Of a stretch of 43,026 bases of DNA, positions 33,696-42,934 are shown one piece after another. The stretch lies in assembly GCF_900089835.1 (NCBI RefSeq), contig NZ_OANU01000091.1, forward strand, positions 1 through 43,026. The letters run 5' to 3'. Under the pieces are notes generated by a model. It had not been told where the DNA came from. It made no database searches and worked only from the letters and a program-made list of their open reading frames with translations. Position numbers and translations under genes: made by a program. The DNA comes from Vibrio thalassae (GTDB lineage: Bacteria; Pseudomonadota; Gammaproteobacteria; Enterobacterales; Vibrionaceae). Position 1 is the stretch's first letter. Each line of letters opens with the position of its first letter.

Positions 33696-35657
33696 ATGGC
33701 AAAACATCAATCTAGCCCGTATCCATTAGGGGCAACGCTGGATAAGCAAGGGTGTAATTTCGCAATTCATGCACCCGATTGCCCAGATATCCAGCTCGCA
33801 CTCTTTGATGACAACGATAATATTCAATTGTTCCCACTATCTAATGAATATGCCGGAATAAGGCACATCCACATTAGCGAAATCACTGCAGGGCAACGTT
33901 ATGGTTTTGTCATAGATGGGTGTGAAGAGCGTCATTTCCTATCAGACCCTTACGCAAAAGCCCTAGATAAAGCCTTATATTATGTTCCACCATTCGATGT
34001 AAAAGACAGCGTCGACCTGCCAAAATGTGTTGTCGTTGACGACCATTTTGATTGGCAAGAGACCGAGCTTCCTAGAATTCCACGTGAAGAAATGGTGCTG
34101 TTTGAAACTCACGTCAAAGGTTTAACAAAACTCAATGACAAGATACCACTTCAGCACAGAGGCAAATATTTAGGTCTCATTAGCGAAGAGATGTTGGCGT
34201 TCTACAAAAAGCAAAATATTACCTCGATTCAGTTACTTCCAGTGGCAGCATGCATGCATGAACCACACCTGCTAGAGATGGATAAAGTCAATTACTGGGG
34301 ATACAACCCGTATGTCTTTATGGCACCTGACCCACGTTATGCCACCCATGACGCTGTCGATGAGCTAAAGACTACCATTCGGGAGTTACACCGTCACGGA
34401 ATCGAAGTCATTCTTGACGTCGTTTACAACCATACGGCAGAAAGTGGCGATAATGGCCCGATTTTCAACCTTAAAGCTTTAGACTCGAAATTCTATCTAC
34501 GTCACGGCGAGTTTTTTGCTAACTTCACCGGTTGTGGCAACACGGTCGACCTCAACTACCAACCCGCTTTGAATCTTGTCATGGACACACTTCGATATTG
34601 GGTAAAGGAGTTTAAAGTTGATGGTTTTCGCTTCGACCTCGCGGCAACACTGGGCCGTAATGGTGATAACTTTAACCCTGATGCTGCTTTCTTCAGGGCA
34701 GTGGCTCAAGATCCATTCCTCAAACAAACTAAGCTGATTGCCGAACCTTGGGATATAGGTCCAAACGGTTATCAGGTTGGGAATTTCCCATTTGGTTGGA
34801 ATGAATGTAATGACCGTTTACGAGACATCACCCGCAGTTTCTGGCGTGGCGATCAAGGTTATTTGAAAGAGTTCGCAACCCGTCTTATGGGGTCGCGAGA
34901 CCTTTATAGTGCAGCGAATTGGCCCTATAAATTGACCGTTAACTACATCACCTATCACGATGGTTTTACGATGCAAGATTTGGTGTCGTACAAACACAAA
35001 CATAACGAAGCGAATGGCGAGCAGAACCGTGATGGGCATGGCGACAATCGCTCAGATAACTACGGTGTTGAAGGCCCTAGCGATAACCCTGTCATTTTAG
35101 CCACACGTGAGAAACAAAAACGCAATTTCATGGCGACGTTACTGTTCTCATTCGGTATTCCTCATATCCTTACTGCTGACGTGCTTTCACACACACAAAA
35201 AGGCAATAACAACGCCTATTGCCAAGACAACGAAATCAGTTGGCTTGATTGGAACTCTACCGAACCCAAAGCGCACTTTAAGCATTGGCTCGCGGATATG
35301 ATAGCGGCACGCCACGAATATATGGTGCCCTTTATTCAAGCGTTTAGTGGTGACAAGCGAAATGACAACCGAATCTTCTGGAGTCGAGTTGATGGCCAGT
35401 TAATGAGTATGGAAGATTGGAATCGACTCAGCAGCGTTGCCCTGCATATTGGTATTGGTGAGGATGGGGATGAAATGGTCTATTTAATCAACCAAACCAA
35501 AGCACCAGCACGTTTTACCTTGCCTAATGACCGCAACCAAACTTGGAAAACGATCTGTGACACGCATATCGCTGAATCCGAAGTTGGTCATGCTGAAGGC
35601 GAAGTACTACAAGCGCCGATGTCGATGGCGATTTTACATTACTCCGCCAAAGATTGA
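33696..35657 (+). CDS. glgX: Glycogen debranching enzyme / isoamylase-type GH13 (GlgX)
   Basis: The 653-aa cytoplasmic alpha-1,6-glucosidase has an N-terminal CBM48 (residues 1-100, SSPYPLGATLDKQGCNFAIH) and a GH13 barrel. The four conserved regions are visible: DVVYNHTAE, DGFRFDLAATLGRN (nucleophile Asp), IAEPWDIGPNGYQ (acid Glu), and YITYHDGFTMQDLV. A short C-terminal beta domain follows. It acts on limit dextrins. Its divergence from lamB across MalT-box-like sites suggests control by MalT rather than membership of a glgBAC operon. Confidence 0.92.
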   Translation: MAKHQSSPYPLGATLDKQGCNFAIHAPDCPDIQLALFDDNDNIQLFPLSNEYAGIRHIHISEITAGQRYGFVIDGCEERHFLSDPYAKALDKALYYVPPFDVKDSVDLPKCVVVDDHFDWQETELPRIPREEMVLFETHVKGLTKLNDKIPLQHRGKYLGLISEEMLAFYKKQNITSIQLLPVAACMHEPHLLEMDKVNYWGYNPYVFMAPDPRYATHDAVDELKTTIRELHRHGIEVILDVVYNHTAESGDNGPIFNLKALDSKFYLRHGEFFANFTGCGNTVDLNYQPALNLVMDTLRYWVKEFKVDGFRFDLAATLGRNGDNFNPDAAFFRAVAQDPFLKQTKLIAEPWDIGPNGYQVGNFPFGWNECNDRLRDITRSFWRGDQGYLKEFATRLMGSRDLYSAANWPYKLTVNYITYHDGFTMQDLVSYKHKHNEANGEQNRDGHGDNRSDNYGVEGPSDNPVILATREKQKRNFMATLLFSFGIPHILTADVLSHTQKGNNNAYCQDNEISWLDWNSTEPKAHFKHWLADMIAARHEYMVPFIQAFSGDKRNDNRIFWSRVDGQLMSMEDWNRLSSVALHIGIGEDGDEMVYLINQTKAPARFTLPNDRNQTWKTICDTHIAESEVGHAEGEVLQAPMSMAILHYSAKD

Positions 35658-35685
35658 TAAATGATTATCCTTTCTATTAATTAAT

Positions 35686-35708
35686 AAGAGGTTGTTTTTC
35701 AACCTCTT
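35686..35708 (+). terminator. Terminator after glgX
   Basis: AAGAGGTTG (35686-35694), loop TTTTT, CAACCTCTT (35700-35708), followed by ATTTCT. It lies 28 bp past the glgX stop. Confidence 0.8.
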
Positions 35709-35812
35709 ATTTCTATCAATTGATCTTCACTAACTTTACGTCAAATAATTATTTTGTATCACTTATCTAAGACGTAGTACCATTCTAGTATGCTCAATTG
35801 GTTTAATACTGT

Positions 35813-37576
35813 ATGTCTCTGCCCAAAATTCTGTTACGCGCGCTAAAACCGCTTACATTTGCTCTGATCGCAGTACTCATTTATATCTCCTACCAGCAAT
35901 ACCAAAACTCTGTACAACTTGCTAAAACCCAATCCCAATCCAACGTAAAAATGGCGGCAGCATTGGTGTGGTCGCAAATCGAAGCAACCTTTGCGAAAGT
36001 GGATTTGTTACAGAAGCATATTGATGACCCAAGCTTCCCTACTTTGCTCACACAAACACTGGATAACACTTACCTGTATAAAAGCATCAGCGTTTTTGAT
36101 CCTGTCACTAAAACTTATATCGACAATGAAGGTGACCACATCGATGAACAAACAAAATCATCGATTCAATGGCATACGTTTGATGCCCTGTCCCATCAAT
36201 ATGCCGTGTCAACTCTGTATCAAAAGCCCGATGGACTCTGGGTCTTTGCAATAAAACAACAACTGAGCGAACCGACACTTGAAGTGTGGTTTGAAGTCGA
36301 TGCTCAACACATCACCCAATATCTTGCCAGTCTCAAGACTCTAAAGGACGGTTATGTCTTTGTCATTGATGGTACCAACGGTCGGCTCATATTCCACCCC
36401 AATCCGCTTAGAGTTGGTAGCGAATCGATCAGTTATCTAAACGGAATTGAGCAACAAATCGCGGATGGTCAATCTAGGGGCATTTACGAGTATCACTACA
36501 ATGGTGAGCTAAAAGTCAGTGTATTTGACGCCAGAAACCCAATGAACTGGATATTCGTTTCTGGTACTAGTCGAGCGGATATTCTGTTTACGTCCTACCA
36601 AATTTCATTAACGGCTTTGGTTATTTTCGCGCTGTTATCGCTCGCGCTTTCAATCAACTATATCAGTTACCAACTGAATCACTCTCTGGCCAAACTCAAT
36701 CAAGCTCCGGATATTGCCCATTTCAAGCATGACCTACGAGCCATATTTGATCGCTTTATTTTCCACAAAGGTGTCCAGTTCTGTCTATTTGAACAAGACA
36801 CAGGGAGCTTTAAAACCATTGATTTTCATGGTAATACTAAAGTAATCCACCAGTGTCAGTCATTACCTACCATATTCACATCACGCCAATTAAATTACGT
36901 GTATAACAGCAACAATGACGCACTAGCTCGTAAGCTTCAAGTTAACGGTCGACACTATATTTTGCCCCTGTATCAGAGGGATAAGTTAATTGGTGTCATA
37001 TACATTAAGAGCGCATTCTTTGCTTTTGACGGCGTAATCAGGGCCATTCGCGATTTTTCGGAGGTTGCCCTCTCCAACCTGCTGCTGTTTCAGTACCTTA
37101 ATGATAAAGACTCATTAACTGGGCTCGATAATAAGCTCAGTATGCGATCTGAACTCACACATCAACTGAGAAACTCTGGCGCCTACTTCGCGTTAATTGA
37201 TATCAACGGATTAAAACGAATCAATGCAGATTACGGCGACATGATAGGCGATACGATTATTTTGTATGTGGCGGATATCATCAAACGCAGTTTTCCAAAG
37301 CCGAAAGCGCACTGTATCGCTCGTTATGAAAGTGGTTTGTTTGCCGTGCTGTTCGAAGCCAATGACACGGCGGATGCGAAGAAACAGCTCGAATGGCTCA
37401 GGCAATTAATCGAGAAGCTGCCGTTGAATATTCATGATGAATGGATTAAAGCAACCGTATCGATTGGCGTCACCGCTACTGGAGATAGTACCGATGGCAT
37501 TATTGGTAGAGCAACGCAGAGCTTGCAGCAAGCCAAATTAAAAGGTCGTAACCAAGTTCACGTTCATCAGGCATAA
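35813..37576 (+). CDS. dCache-type sensory protein with degenerate GGDEF domain
   Basis: The 587-aa protein has membrane helices at about 12-28 and 255-280, flanking a periplasmic dCache-like sensor (about 30-250; GYVFVIDGTNGRLIFHPNPL is the typical Cache block). A cytoplasmic region of about 290-420 looks GAF-like and is followed by a GGDEF fold (about 425-587). The entry motif DSLTGLDNKLSMRSEL and LIDINGLKRIN are kept. The signature loop, however, reads RYESGLFAVLF where RYGGDEFAVLL is expected, so GGDEF has become ESGLF. No RxxD inhibitory site precedes it. It should lack diguanylate cyclase activity and may act as a signalling or GTP-binding partner. Confidence 0.88.
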   Translation: MSLPKILLRALKPLTFALIAVLIYISYQQYQNSVQLAKTQSQSNVKMAAALVWSQIEATFAKVDLLQKHIDDPSFPTLLTQTLDNTYLYKSISVFDPVTKTYIDNEGDHIDEQTKSSIQWHTFDALSHQYAVSTLYQKPDGLWVFAIKQQLSEPTLEVWFEVDAQHITQYLASLKTLKDGYVFVIDGTNGRLIFHPNPLRVGSESISYLNGIEQQIADGQSRGIYEYHYNGELKVSVFDARNPMNWIFVSGTSRADILFTSYQISLTALVIFALLSLALSINYISYQLNHSLAKLNQAPDIAHFKHDLRAIFDRFIFHKGVQFCLFEQDTGSFKTIDFHGNTKVIHQCQSLPTIFTSRQLNYVYNSNNDALARKLQVNGRHYILPLYQRDKLIGVIYIKSAFFAFDGVIRAIRDFSEVALSNLLLFQYLNDKDSLTGLDNKLSMRSELTHQLRNSGAYFALIDINGLKRINADYGDMIGDTIILYVADIIKRSFPKPKAHCIARYESGLFAVLFEANDTADAKKQLEWLRQLIEKLPLNIHDEWIKATVSIGVTATGDSTDGIIGRATQSLQQAKLKGRNQVHVHQA

Positions 37577-37603
37577 AATAGCCCCTCTTCGAGGGGCTAT
37601 TTT
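37575..37603. terminator. Bidirectional terminator
   Basis: AAAATAGCCCCTC (37575-37587), loop TTC, GAGGGGCTATTTT (37591-37603). It is a strong stem between the convergent GGDEF-like and LysR genes and overlaps the last codons of the former. Confidence 0.9.
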
Positions 37604-37605
37604 AT

Positions 37606-38481
37606 TTAGAACACTCCGAGCATTTCGCACAGGTATTTGGCCGCGGGCCCTAACCGTGTGTTGGTCTTCCACAATACATCGGCAGAATTCATCATTTCAT
37701 AGCGCTGGAACTCTGGTCTAAAATCGATCAAAGTACCCATTGCTTGTTTTTCAACGATAAAATCCTTGGGGACTATGGCCCAACCAATACCCTGCTCTAC
37801 CAACTTAATGACATCTTCTTGGTCATCAGCTTGCCATATATCTTGGGAAAAAGCGCCTTGTGCTTGAAGTACGGTATTTTGCATCATACTTCGGCACACA
37901 ATTTGTCGCTCACCGATCAATGTTTCATTGCTGACTTGTTGCATGTCGGCAAAAATTGAATCCGGACTACAAATGCATACCCATTCGATGTTTGCAATAG
38001 AGACGAAATCAAGCCCTTCTGGCACCGCGTCAGCCGCGAGATTAAAACCCAGTTCAACCTGATCGTTAATAATCGCATTCGTCAGCTGATGAGCGGCCAA
38101 TCGAGAAACGTCAACCTGAGTAAAAGGAAAACGCTGCGACATTTTCTCTATCGCCGACTCGAGTAAAGAGAATGGCAACAGCGGGTCGATTGCGATCTTC
38201 AGTGTATCTTCTACACTATCGACACTGGCTTGCGAGTAATTACGAATACGCTCGGCTTGTCTCAGTAGTACCTTAGCCTGAGATAGCATTCGCTCACCTT
38301 GAGGTGTCAGCTTAGGATATTTAGTACTGCGGTCAAAAAGCGTGATGCCAAGATCGACCTCAAGATTATTGACACCAATACTCACCGAGCTTTGGCTTTT
38401 ACCTAAATGCCTAGCCGCAGCAGAAAATGAGCCTTGTTCTGCCGCAGCGACAAAAGCAACAAGCTGTTCGATATTCAGCAT
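37606..38481 (-). CDS. LysR-family transcriptional regulator
   Basis: The 291-aa protein starts at ATG 38481 (MLNIEQLVAFVAAAEQGSFS). Upstream in-frame residues to 38601 are hydrophobic and unlike the family, so they are excluded. The HTH reads AARHLGKSQSSVSIGVNNLE and is followed by LGITLFDRSTKYPKLTPQG. The effector domain runs from about residue 90 to the end. No divergent partner lies next to it; the upstream gene is a BamA-like protein on the same strand, so the target is unclear. Confidence 0.9.
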   Translation of the reverse strand: MLNIEQLVAFVAAAEQGSFSAAARHLGKSQSSVSIGVNNLEVDLGITLFDRSTKYPKLTPQGERMLSQAKVLLRQAERIRNYSQASVDSVEDTLKIAIDPLLPFSLLESAIEKMSQRFPFTQVDVSRLAAHQLTNAIINDQVELGFNLAADAVPEGLDFVSIANIEWVCICSPDSIFADMQQVSNETLIGERQIVCRSMMQNTVLQAQGAFSQDIWQADDQEDVIKLVEQGIGWAIVPKDFIVEKQAMGTLIDFRPEFQRYEMMNSADVLWKTNTRLGPAAKYLCEMLGVF

Positions 38482-38621
38482 ACCCAACCCTTTGACTATA
38501 TTATTAACAAGCGCACTATCGTAAAACAATAGCACAAAAATTGCACCCAAAGATAAACCAAGACAATAACACCATAGGATATTATTTTCTCTATAAATCA
38601 ATAGAATGACTGATACGGTAA

Positions 38622-39740
38622 TTAGAAAGCTTCGCCAAATCTAATGTAAAAGCTGGTATTCCCCATTTTCGACACCGCCGCGTCGACACCAATCGTTAAG
38701 CGCTCTTTTGCATTCAATAAATAGCGAACTCCAACCCCAGCAGAGGGGACGACTTCTGACTGAACAGCACTGTTATAATAACGGTCTTGGTTACCAATCA
38801 CTGCGGCCCCTGCAAAGGCAACGCCACTCCATAACGAACTGAATTTGTGACGGTACTCGATTTCAGCTTGATAGACCGAACTACCGCGATATTTATTCCA
38901 ATCTGCGCCGCGCAAACTCGGTGTCACGAACTCATATTCTGGTGCATCACCCAACATTTCCTTAGCCATCACACGATAGGCCAACACATCGTCACCAATT
39001 GGGAAGTATTGGCTGACCTCGGCATCAAGTCGGGTGAAACGGTTACCGGTTCGTTTATCTCTCGAGTAATGCAGCGTACTCAAGTCGACATTTAACCCCT
39101 GTGTGGCTCCCATCATGTTGTCACGAGAGTCGTAGGTCATTAACAGACCGAGCGCGCTATTGCTGCCACTCATTTCTTGCTCAAACGCTTTCTTAATTTC
39201 AGGATCCGTTTTTTCGTTAAGATTGGCGTCACCGCCACTCCACAAGCCTTGAACGCCAAGATAGAGATCATCAAAGATCTGTTTGCGCACTTCGCCATAC
39301 ACAAAATTTGAGTAAGAGGAGTACTGCGCCGCTTTTGGTAACTGCATACCAACTCGTCCGGTATATTTTAGGTTGAGACCAAAATGCCCCGCATAAAAGC
39401 CGGCACGCCATTCATCGTGAGCAAAGACATGCTCATGTCCAATGATCGCCATACCGCTGCCTGTCTCTGTGTACTGACCATAAAACATACTCGTAGACGG
39501 GTTTTTAGCGCCCTCTGCACGGTCATGTAGGTACATGGCATTCACTCCTAGCCCCAAACCAAGAGCGTCATCAGTGATTGGTACTGGGAAAGCGGCAAAC
39601 TTGCGGTCAGGGAGATCATCCGACGACTCGAATTCTTTCTGACTATCAACGGAGGTTTTCGATTCCGCAGCATAGTTGTTGGATGTGAACACCAATATCG
39701 ATAAAACGAACGCGGATTTTGAGAGGGTTGAAGTAGTCAA
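38622..39740 (-). CDS. BamA/TamA-like outer-membrane beta-barrel protein
   Basis: The 372-aa protein has a signal peptide (1-24, ending NNYAAES). There are no POTRA repeats, and a C-terminal bacterial surface antigen (D15-type) barrel occupies most of the chain: DDALGLGLGVNAMYLHDR, LLMTYDSRDNMMGATQGLNV (typical DSRDxxxxPxxG-like strand), GSSVYQAEIEYRHKFSS, and AGVGVRYLLNAKERLTIGVD near the end. The last residue is Phe (FYIRFGEAF). Stand-alone barrels of this kind occur as D15-like proteins in Vibrio; their function is unknown. A signal-recognition start at 39740 is well supported. Confidence 0.85.
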   Translation of the reverse strand: MTTSTLSKSAFVLSILVFTSNNYAAESKTSVDSQKEFESSDDLPDRKFAAFPVPITDDALGLGLGVNAMYLHDRAEGAKNPSTSMFYGQYTETGSGMAIIGHEHVFAHDEWRAGFYAGHFGLNLKYTGRVGMQLPKAAQYSSYSNFVYGEVRKQIFDDLYLGVQGLWSGGDANLNEKTDPEIKKAFEQEMSGSNSALGLLMTYDSRDNMMGATQGLNVDLSTLHYSRDKRTGNRFTRLDAEVSQYFPIGDDVLAYRVMAKEMLGDAPEYEFVTPSLRGADWNKYRGSSVYQAEIEYRHKFSSLWSGVAFAGAAVIGNQDRYYNSAVQSEVVPSAGVGVRYLLNAKERLTIGVDAAVSKMGNTSFYIRFGEAF

Positions 39741-40150
39741 ATGAAATCTCTGTGCATGATTGAGTCATTATACAAAGCACTTAGATTCCATTCTTATGAG
39801 CTATTTTACGCTCACTGAGTGCAGATTGGCGAAGGTATCACCAATCCTCATGCTACTAAATAATAGTACAACGCAAAAGACCAAGTATATACATAATAGA
39901 TAGATAATCATCGACCTGACCAACAGAGAGCAATTAACAAACCATCATATATATATTAATAACCCACCAAACAACAAAAAAATTCACAAAATTTATGACA
40001 AAAGCATATTTAGATCAAATTTTTACTAAACTTGATAGTTAGAGCTATCACCCCCAGACCAATTCGATTATTTATTATATCAATCTTCAAAATGTAACGG
40101 TATTTTTATAAAGTTTGCGCAATTCGATTAGATGTGAAGGAGAGCACACT
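39741..40150. other. AT-rich intergenic region
   Basis: No gene is seen in these 410 bp. The region is very AT-rich, especially 39890-40080, with runs of TATATA, and should contain the promoters of the minus-strand barrel protein and the plus-strand PACE exporter. One imperfect hairpin GATTGG/CCAATC lies near 39826-39848. The AT content would suit H-NS binding. Confidence 0.5.
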
Positions 40151-40606
40151 ATGGCGTCAAAAAGCGCAATGAGAAGTCCAGCTGATTGGTTGAGGCATAC
40201 CATTTTGTTTGAACTATTGTTATTGCTGATCGCCGCACCCATTTGCATGTTTGTATTTGGAGCAAACGTAAAGACAGCAGCGTTCACTGCTTTCTCGTTA
40301 TCATTAATCGCGATGGTCTGGAACTATATCTACAATTACGTTTTCTACCGAGCGTTAATGCACTTGCGCGGGACAACCAAGAAAACCCCTACGCAACGGA
40401 TTTATCATGCACTGCTGTTCGAAATTGGGTTGCTGGTCGCCACGATTCCAATGCTGGCATGGAGCTTAAACCTAACGCTTATCGACGCGATTTTGGCTGA
40501 CTTAGGCTTTGTGGTAGTCGCTCTCTTTTATGCTTATTTCTTTAACCTAGTCTACGATGCTGTTTTTCCTATCGCAGACACTGCATATAACCAGAAAGCA
40601 TTGTAA
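40151..40606 (+). CDS. PACE-family (AceI-like) efflux protein
   Basis: The 151-aa inner-membrane protein has four helices in two bacterial transmembrane pair domains (about 10-75 and 84-145): HTILFELLLLLIAAPICMFV, MVWNYIYNYVFYRALM, and the second-repeat ALLFEIGLLVATIPMLAWSL plus YAYFFNLVYDAVFP. The paired ...RxxHxxLFExGLL... and W/F-NxxYDxxFP motifs identify the PACE family, proton-driven exporters of biocides such as chlorhexidine and short-chain diamines. ATG 40151 was chosen because AAGGAGAG lies 8 bp before it; the open frame extends 12 codons further upstream. Confidence 0.92.
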   Translation: MASKSAMRSPADWLRHTILFELLLLLIAAPICMFVFGANVKTAAFTAFSLSLIAMVWNYIYNYVFYRALMHLRGTTKKTPTQRIYHALLFEIGLLVATIPMLAWSLNLTLIDAILADLGFVVVALFYAYFFNLVYDAVFPIADTAYNQKAL

Positions 40607-40718
40607 TTTTTTGATTAAATTCCAAATTAGTATTGCGGCGGCGATTGCATTCAATTCATAACATAGGCAATCTAGTGTACGCTAAACTAATAGAATGATT
40701 CTGCTAGGGTAAAATACA

Positions 40719-41387
40719 ATGAAAGCTTCAAAGATTCTTGCTTGTGCACTACTTGCTGGTTGCAGTACTATGGCTGTCGCTGATGTAACAATCAAAATCC
40801 CTGACTCTGTCGATCTGCTATCAGTCAATGCAGGCGACCCAGAGACAAAATCCAACGGCTTCTTCTCCTCTGGTAAAACTGCTACGCTACCTGACGGTGT
40901 TAACCAGATCGTATTCAGGTTTGAACCATACTTTGATTTAAACCGCGAAGAGCGTGTCAGCGTCCCAAGTCAAGCCGTTATTGCTCGATTCGACGCTAGT
41001 AATACGGAACTGACTCTTGAAGTGCCTACCTACCAGAACGATCGTCAAGCCAAGAAAGACATCGACACTTTCAAATGGTCTCTGACCGATGCGAGTGGCA
41101 ATGCTATTCCAGTAGCCCAAGATAAATTGGTTAAAGATGGCATGCAGATTGGTCGTGATTACAACCGCGAAGCGGAAGATTACAACCGCAAAGGCGGTGT
41201 CGCTGCTACAGGTACAGTGGCGGCGGTCACATTGCCAGCAGCAGCGCCTGCGAACTCAGCAAACTCAGAAATTGCTGTACCAGGTGGCGCCGCTGATAAC
41301 ACAGCAGAGGAAATGCTTATTTTCTGGTACAACAAGGCTGATGCTAACACCAAAGCACGCTTTAAAGAGTACATTCGTAGCAACTAA
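40719..41387 (+). CDS. DUF2057 (YccT-like) periplasmic protein
   Basis: The 222-aa secreted protein has a signal peptide (1-21, ending AVADVTI; a Cys at 15 could be a lipobox, LLAGC). The family domain runs from about 22 to 150: VTIKIPDSVDLLSVNAGDPE, LPDGVNQIVFRFEPYFD, and FKWSLTDASGNAIPVAQDKL. An Ala-rich linker follows (about 165-195), then a terminal helix. The E. coli member YccT has been linked to curli control, but the family function is poorly known. A terminator follows directly. Confidence 0.88.
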   Translation: MKASKILACALLAGCSTMAVADVTIKIPDSVDLLSVNAGDPETKSNGFFSSGKTATLPDGVNQIVFRFEPYFDLNREERVSVPSQAVIARFDASNTELTLEVPTYQNDRQAKKDIDTFKWSLTDASGNAIPVAQDKLVKDGMQIGRDYNREAEDYNRKGGVAATGTVAAVTLPAAAPANSANSEIAVPGGAADNTAEEMLIFWYNKADANTKARFKEYIRSN

Positions 41388-41402
41388 TTCAATCTATTCA
41401 AT

Positions 41403-41428
41403 AGCCGCTCGATCAGGGCGGCTTTTTT
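41403..41428 (+). terminator. Terminator after the DUF2057 gene
   Basis: AGCCGC (41403-41408) pairs with GCGGCT (41418-41423), loop of nine, then TTTTT. It lies 16 bp after the stop and 8 bp before the next ATG. Confidence 0.82.
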
Positions 41429-41435
41429 GATCATC

Positions 41436-41951
41436 ATGAGAAACATCCGTGAAAAAATCGTTCTAATGGGCGACAGCCTGACAGCAGGCTGGGGCTTAGC
41501 AGCTACGCAAAATTGGTCAGATAAACTGAGTCAAGCTCATCCCAACCTTGAGTTCATCAACTGTGGCGTTCCTGGCGATACCACCACAGGAATGCTAGCA
41601 AGATTCAAACAGCAAGTTGTTGACCGTAACCCCAAATTTGTTGTGATCTTTGGTGGATTGAATGACCTTAATTGGGGGACCGATATTAATGTCATCGCCG
41701 AGCAATCTCAATGCCATGATTGCGCAGTCTCAGTATCATGGCATCCAACCGATTCTAGTAGTGACATCAGCCGTCGATCCTATTGGCTCGTTACCAATGC
41801 TAAGTCACAGCGAAAGTCATGTTGAGCGCGTTCGCAGTGCCATTAAACAGCTCAGTGAAACACACGCCAAAAAACTCAGCGCGATGGTATTCATCTCTCT
41901 CCGCTCGGTGCACAGATCATTTACGATGCTTTTAGCACCATCAATTGGTGA
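41436..41951 (+). pseudogene. GDSL/SGNH esterase with two frame shifts
   Basis: Starting at ATG 41436, the frame gives block I (IVLMGDSLTAGWG) and block III (VIFGGLNDLNWGTD), then shifts near 41695. The second frame continues AMIAQSQYHGIQPILVVTSA, then RVRSAIKQLSETHAKKL, and shifts again near 41875. The third frame holds block V with the catalytic Asp/His (DGIHLSPLGAQIIYDAFSTI) and ends at TGA 41949. All catalytic parts of a roughly 180-aa SGNH hydrolase are thus present but in three frames. This is either recent decay or two base-level sequence errors. Confidence 0.85.
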
Positions 41952-41952
41952 T

Positions 41953-41984
41953 AAAAAGGGCCACCGAATTCATCCGGTGACCCT
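41953..41984 (-). terminator. Terminator downstream of the DASS transporter remnant
   Basis: On the minus strand GGGTCACCG (one mismatch) pairs with CGGTGGCCC and is followed by TTTTTATC. It lies some 45 bp past the minus-strand stop at 42029. Confidence 0.65.
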
Positions 41985-42028
41985 GTTAAATTAACGATAC
42001 TCGATTTACTTAATCAGCTCTCAGCACA

Positions 42029-42838
42029 TTATGCCCAAAATGTCATCGCTATAACCGTCAGCGCCCCAACGCAAGCAATATTCAAGATGATACCTAAACG
42101 CATCATTTCTTGTTGTTTAATGTGACCAGAGGCAAACACAATGGCATTTGGCGGTGTTGCTACGGGTAACATGAAAGCACAAGAAGCAGCGACCGCGATC
42201 AAGACCGATAGAATAACTGGCGACATCCCAAAGGCTTCAGCGACCGAGGCAAAAACTGGAATAAGCAATGCCGCACTGGCGGTGTTACTAGCAAACTCTG
42301 TCAAGAACACAACAAAGGCTGCAATAACGATAATAATCACCAACATGTCAAATTGAGAGATCATCTCACTGAGTTCATTCGCAAGAAACACACTTGTCCC
42401 TGTTGCTTTTAAAACGTTACTTAAGCAAATACCGCCACCAAACAGCAATAGAACACCCCAATCCGCCGTTTTCTCTATGTCTTTCCAGTGAACGACACGC
42501 GCAAAATTTACCGCAACAATAGCGCCAAGTGCCACAATGGTATCAAACTTCGCATAACCACCTAGCATGGCATTGATTGGTTTACTAAAAATCCACAAGA
42601 AAACCGTGGCAGCAAAAATCAGCAGCGTAACCACTTTCCCTTTATCCCAATTTACTGCTTCATGGTTGATTTCAAATTCGCCATCAAGCTTTGGCTTCAA
42701 CACAAAGAACAATACCGCCCAAGCCATCGGTAATAAGACAAGTGTTGTAGGCAAACCAAATGCCATCCAATCAGTAAATGACAAACCCACTTCTGCCGCG
42801 GCAATGGCATTAGGTGCTGAGGGCTCCCCACAACTAGC
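42029..42838 (-). pseudogene. 5'-truncated SLC13/DASS-family anion transporter
   Basis: Homology runs in one frame from [20 protein letters not shown] (about 42825) to the stop at 42029, about 265 residues with six or so helices. It contains the second SNT-type clip [20 protein letters not shown] and the [16 protein letters not shown] motif. The first half of the protein (some 200 residues) is missing, and the Gly-rich first clip is scrambled just upstream. Full members are Na+-coupled importers of di- or tricarboxylates or sulfate of about 460-480 aa. The break at about 42835 abuts a probable transposase gene, so insertion and deletion is the likely cause. Confidence 0.82.
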
Positions 42839-42934
42839 ATAGAAGAATCATGCAGATGGCATGAAAAAGTAGGCAGATTCATTTTGATCGGCGATCATAG
42901 CATCAACTGAAAAGACATGACCCGACGAGCCCCA

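Noticed and set aside
38482..38601. Forty extra N-terminal residues with a hydrophobic stretch on the LysR protein
   Set aside because: LysR proteins are cytoplasmic and begin directly with the HTH; MLNIEQL at 38481 fits the family.
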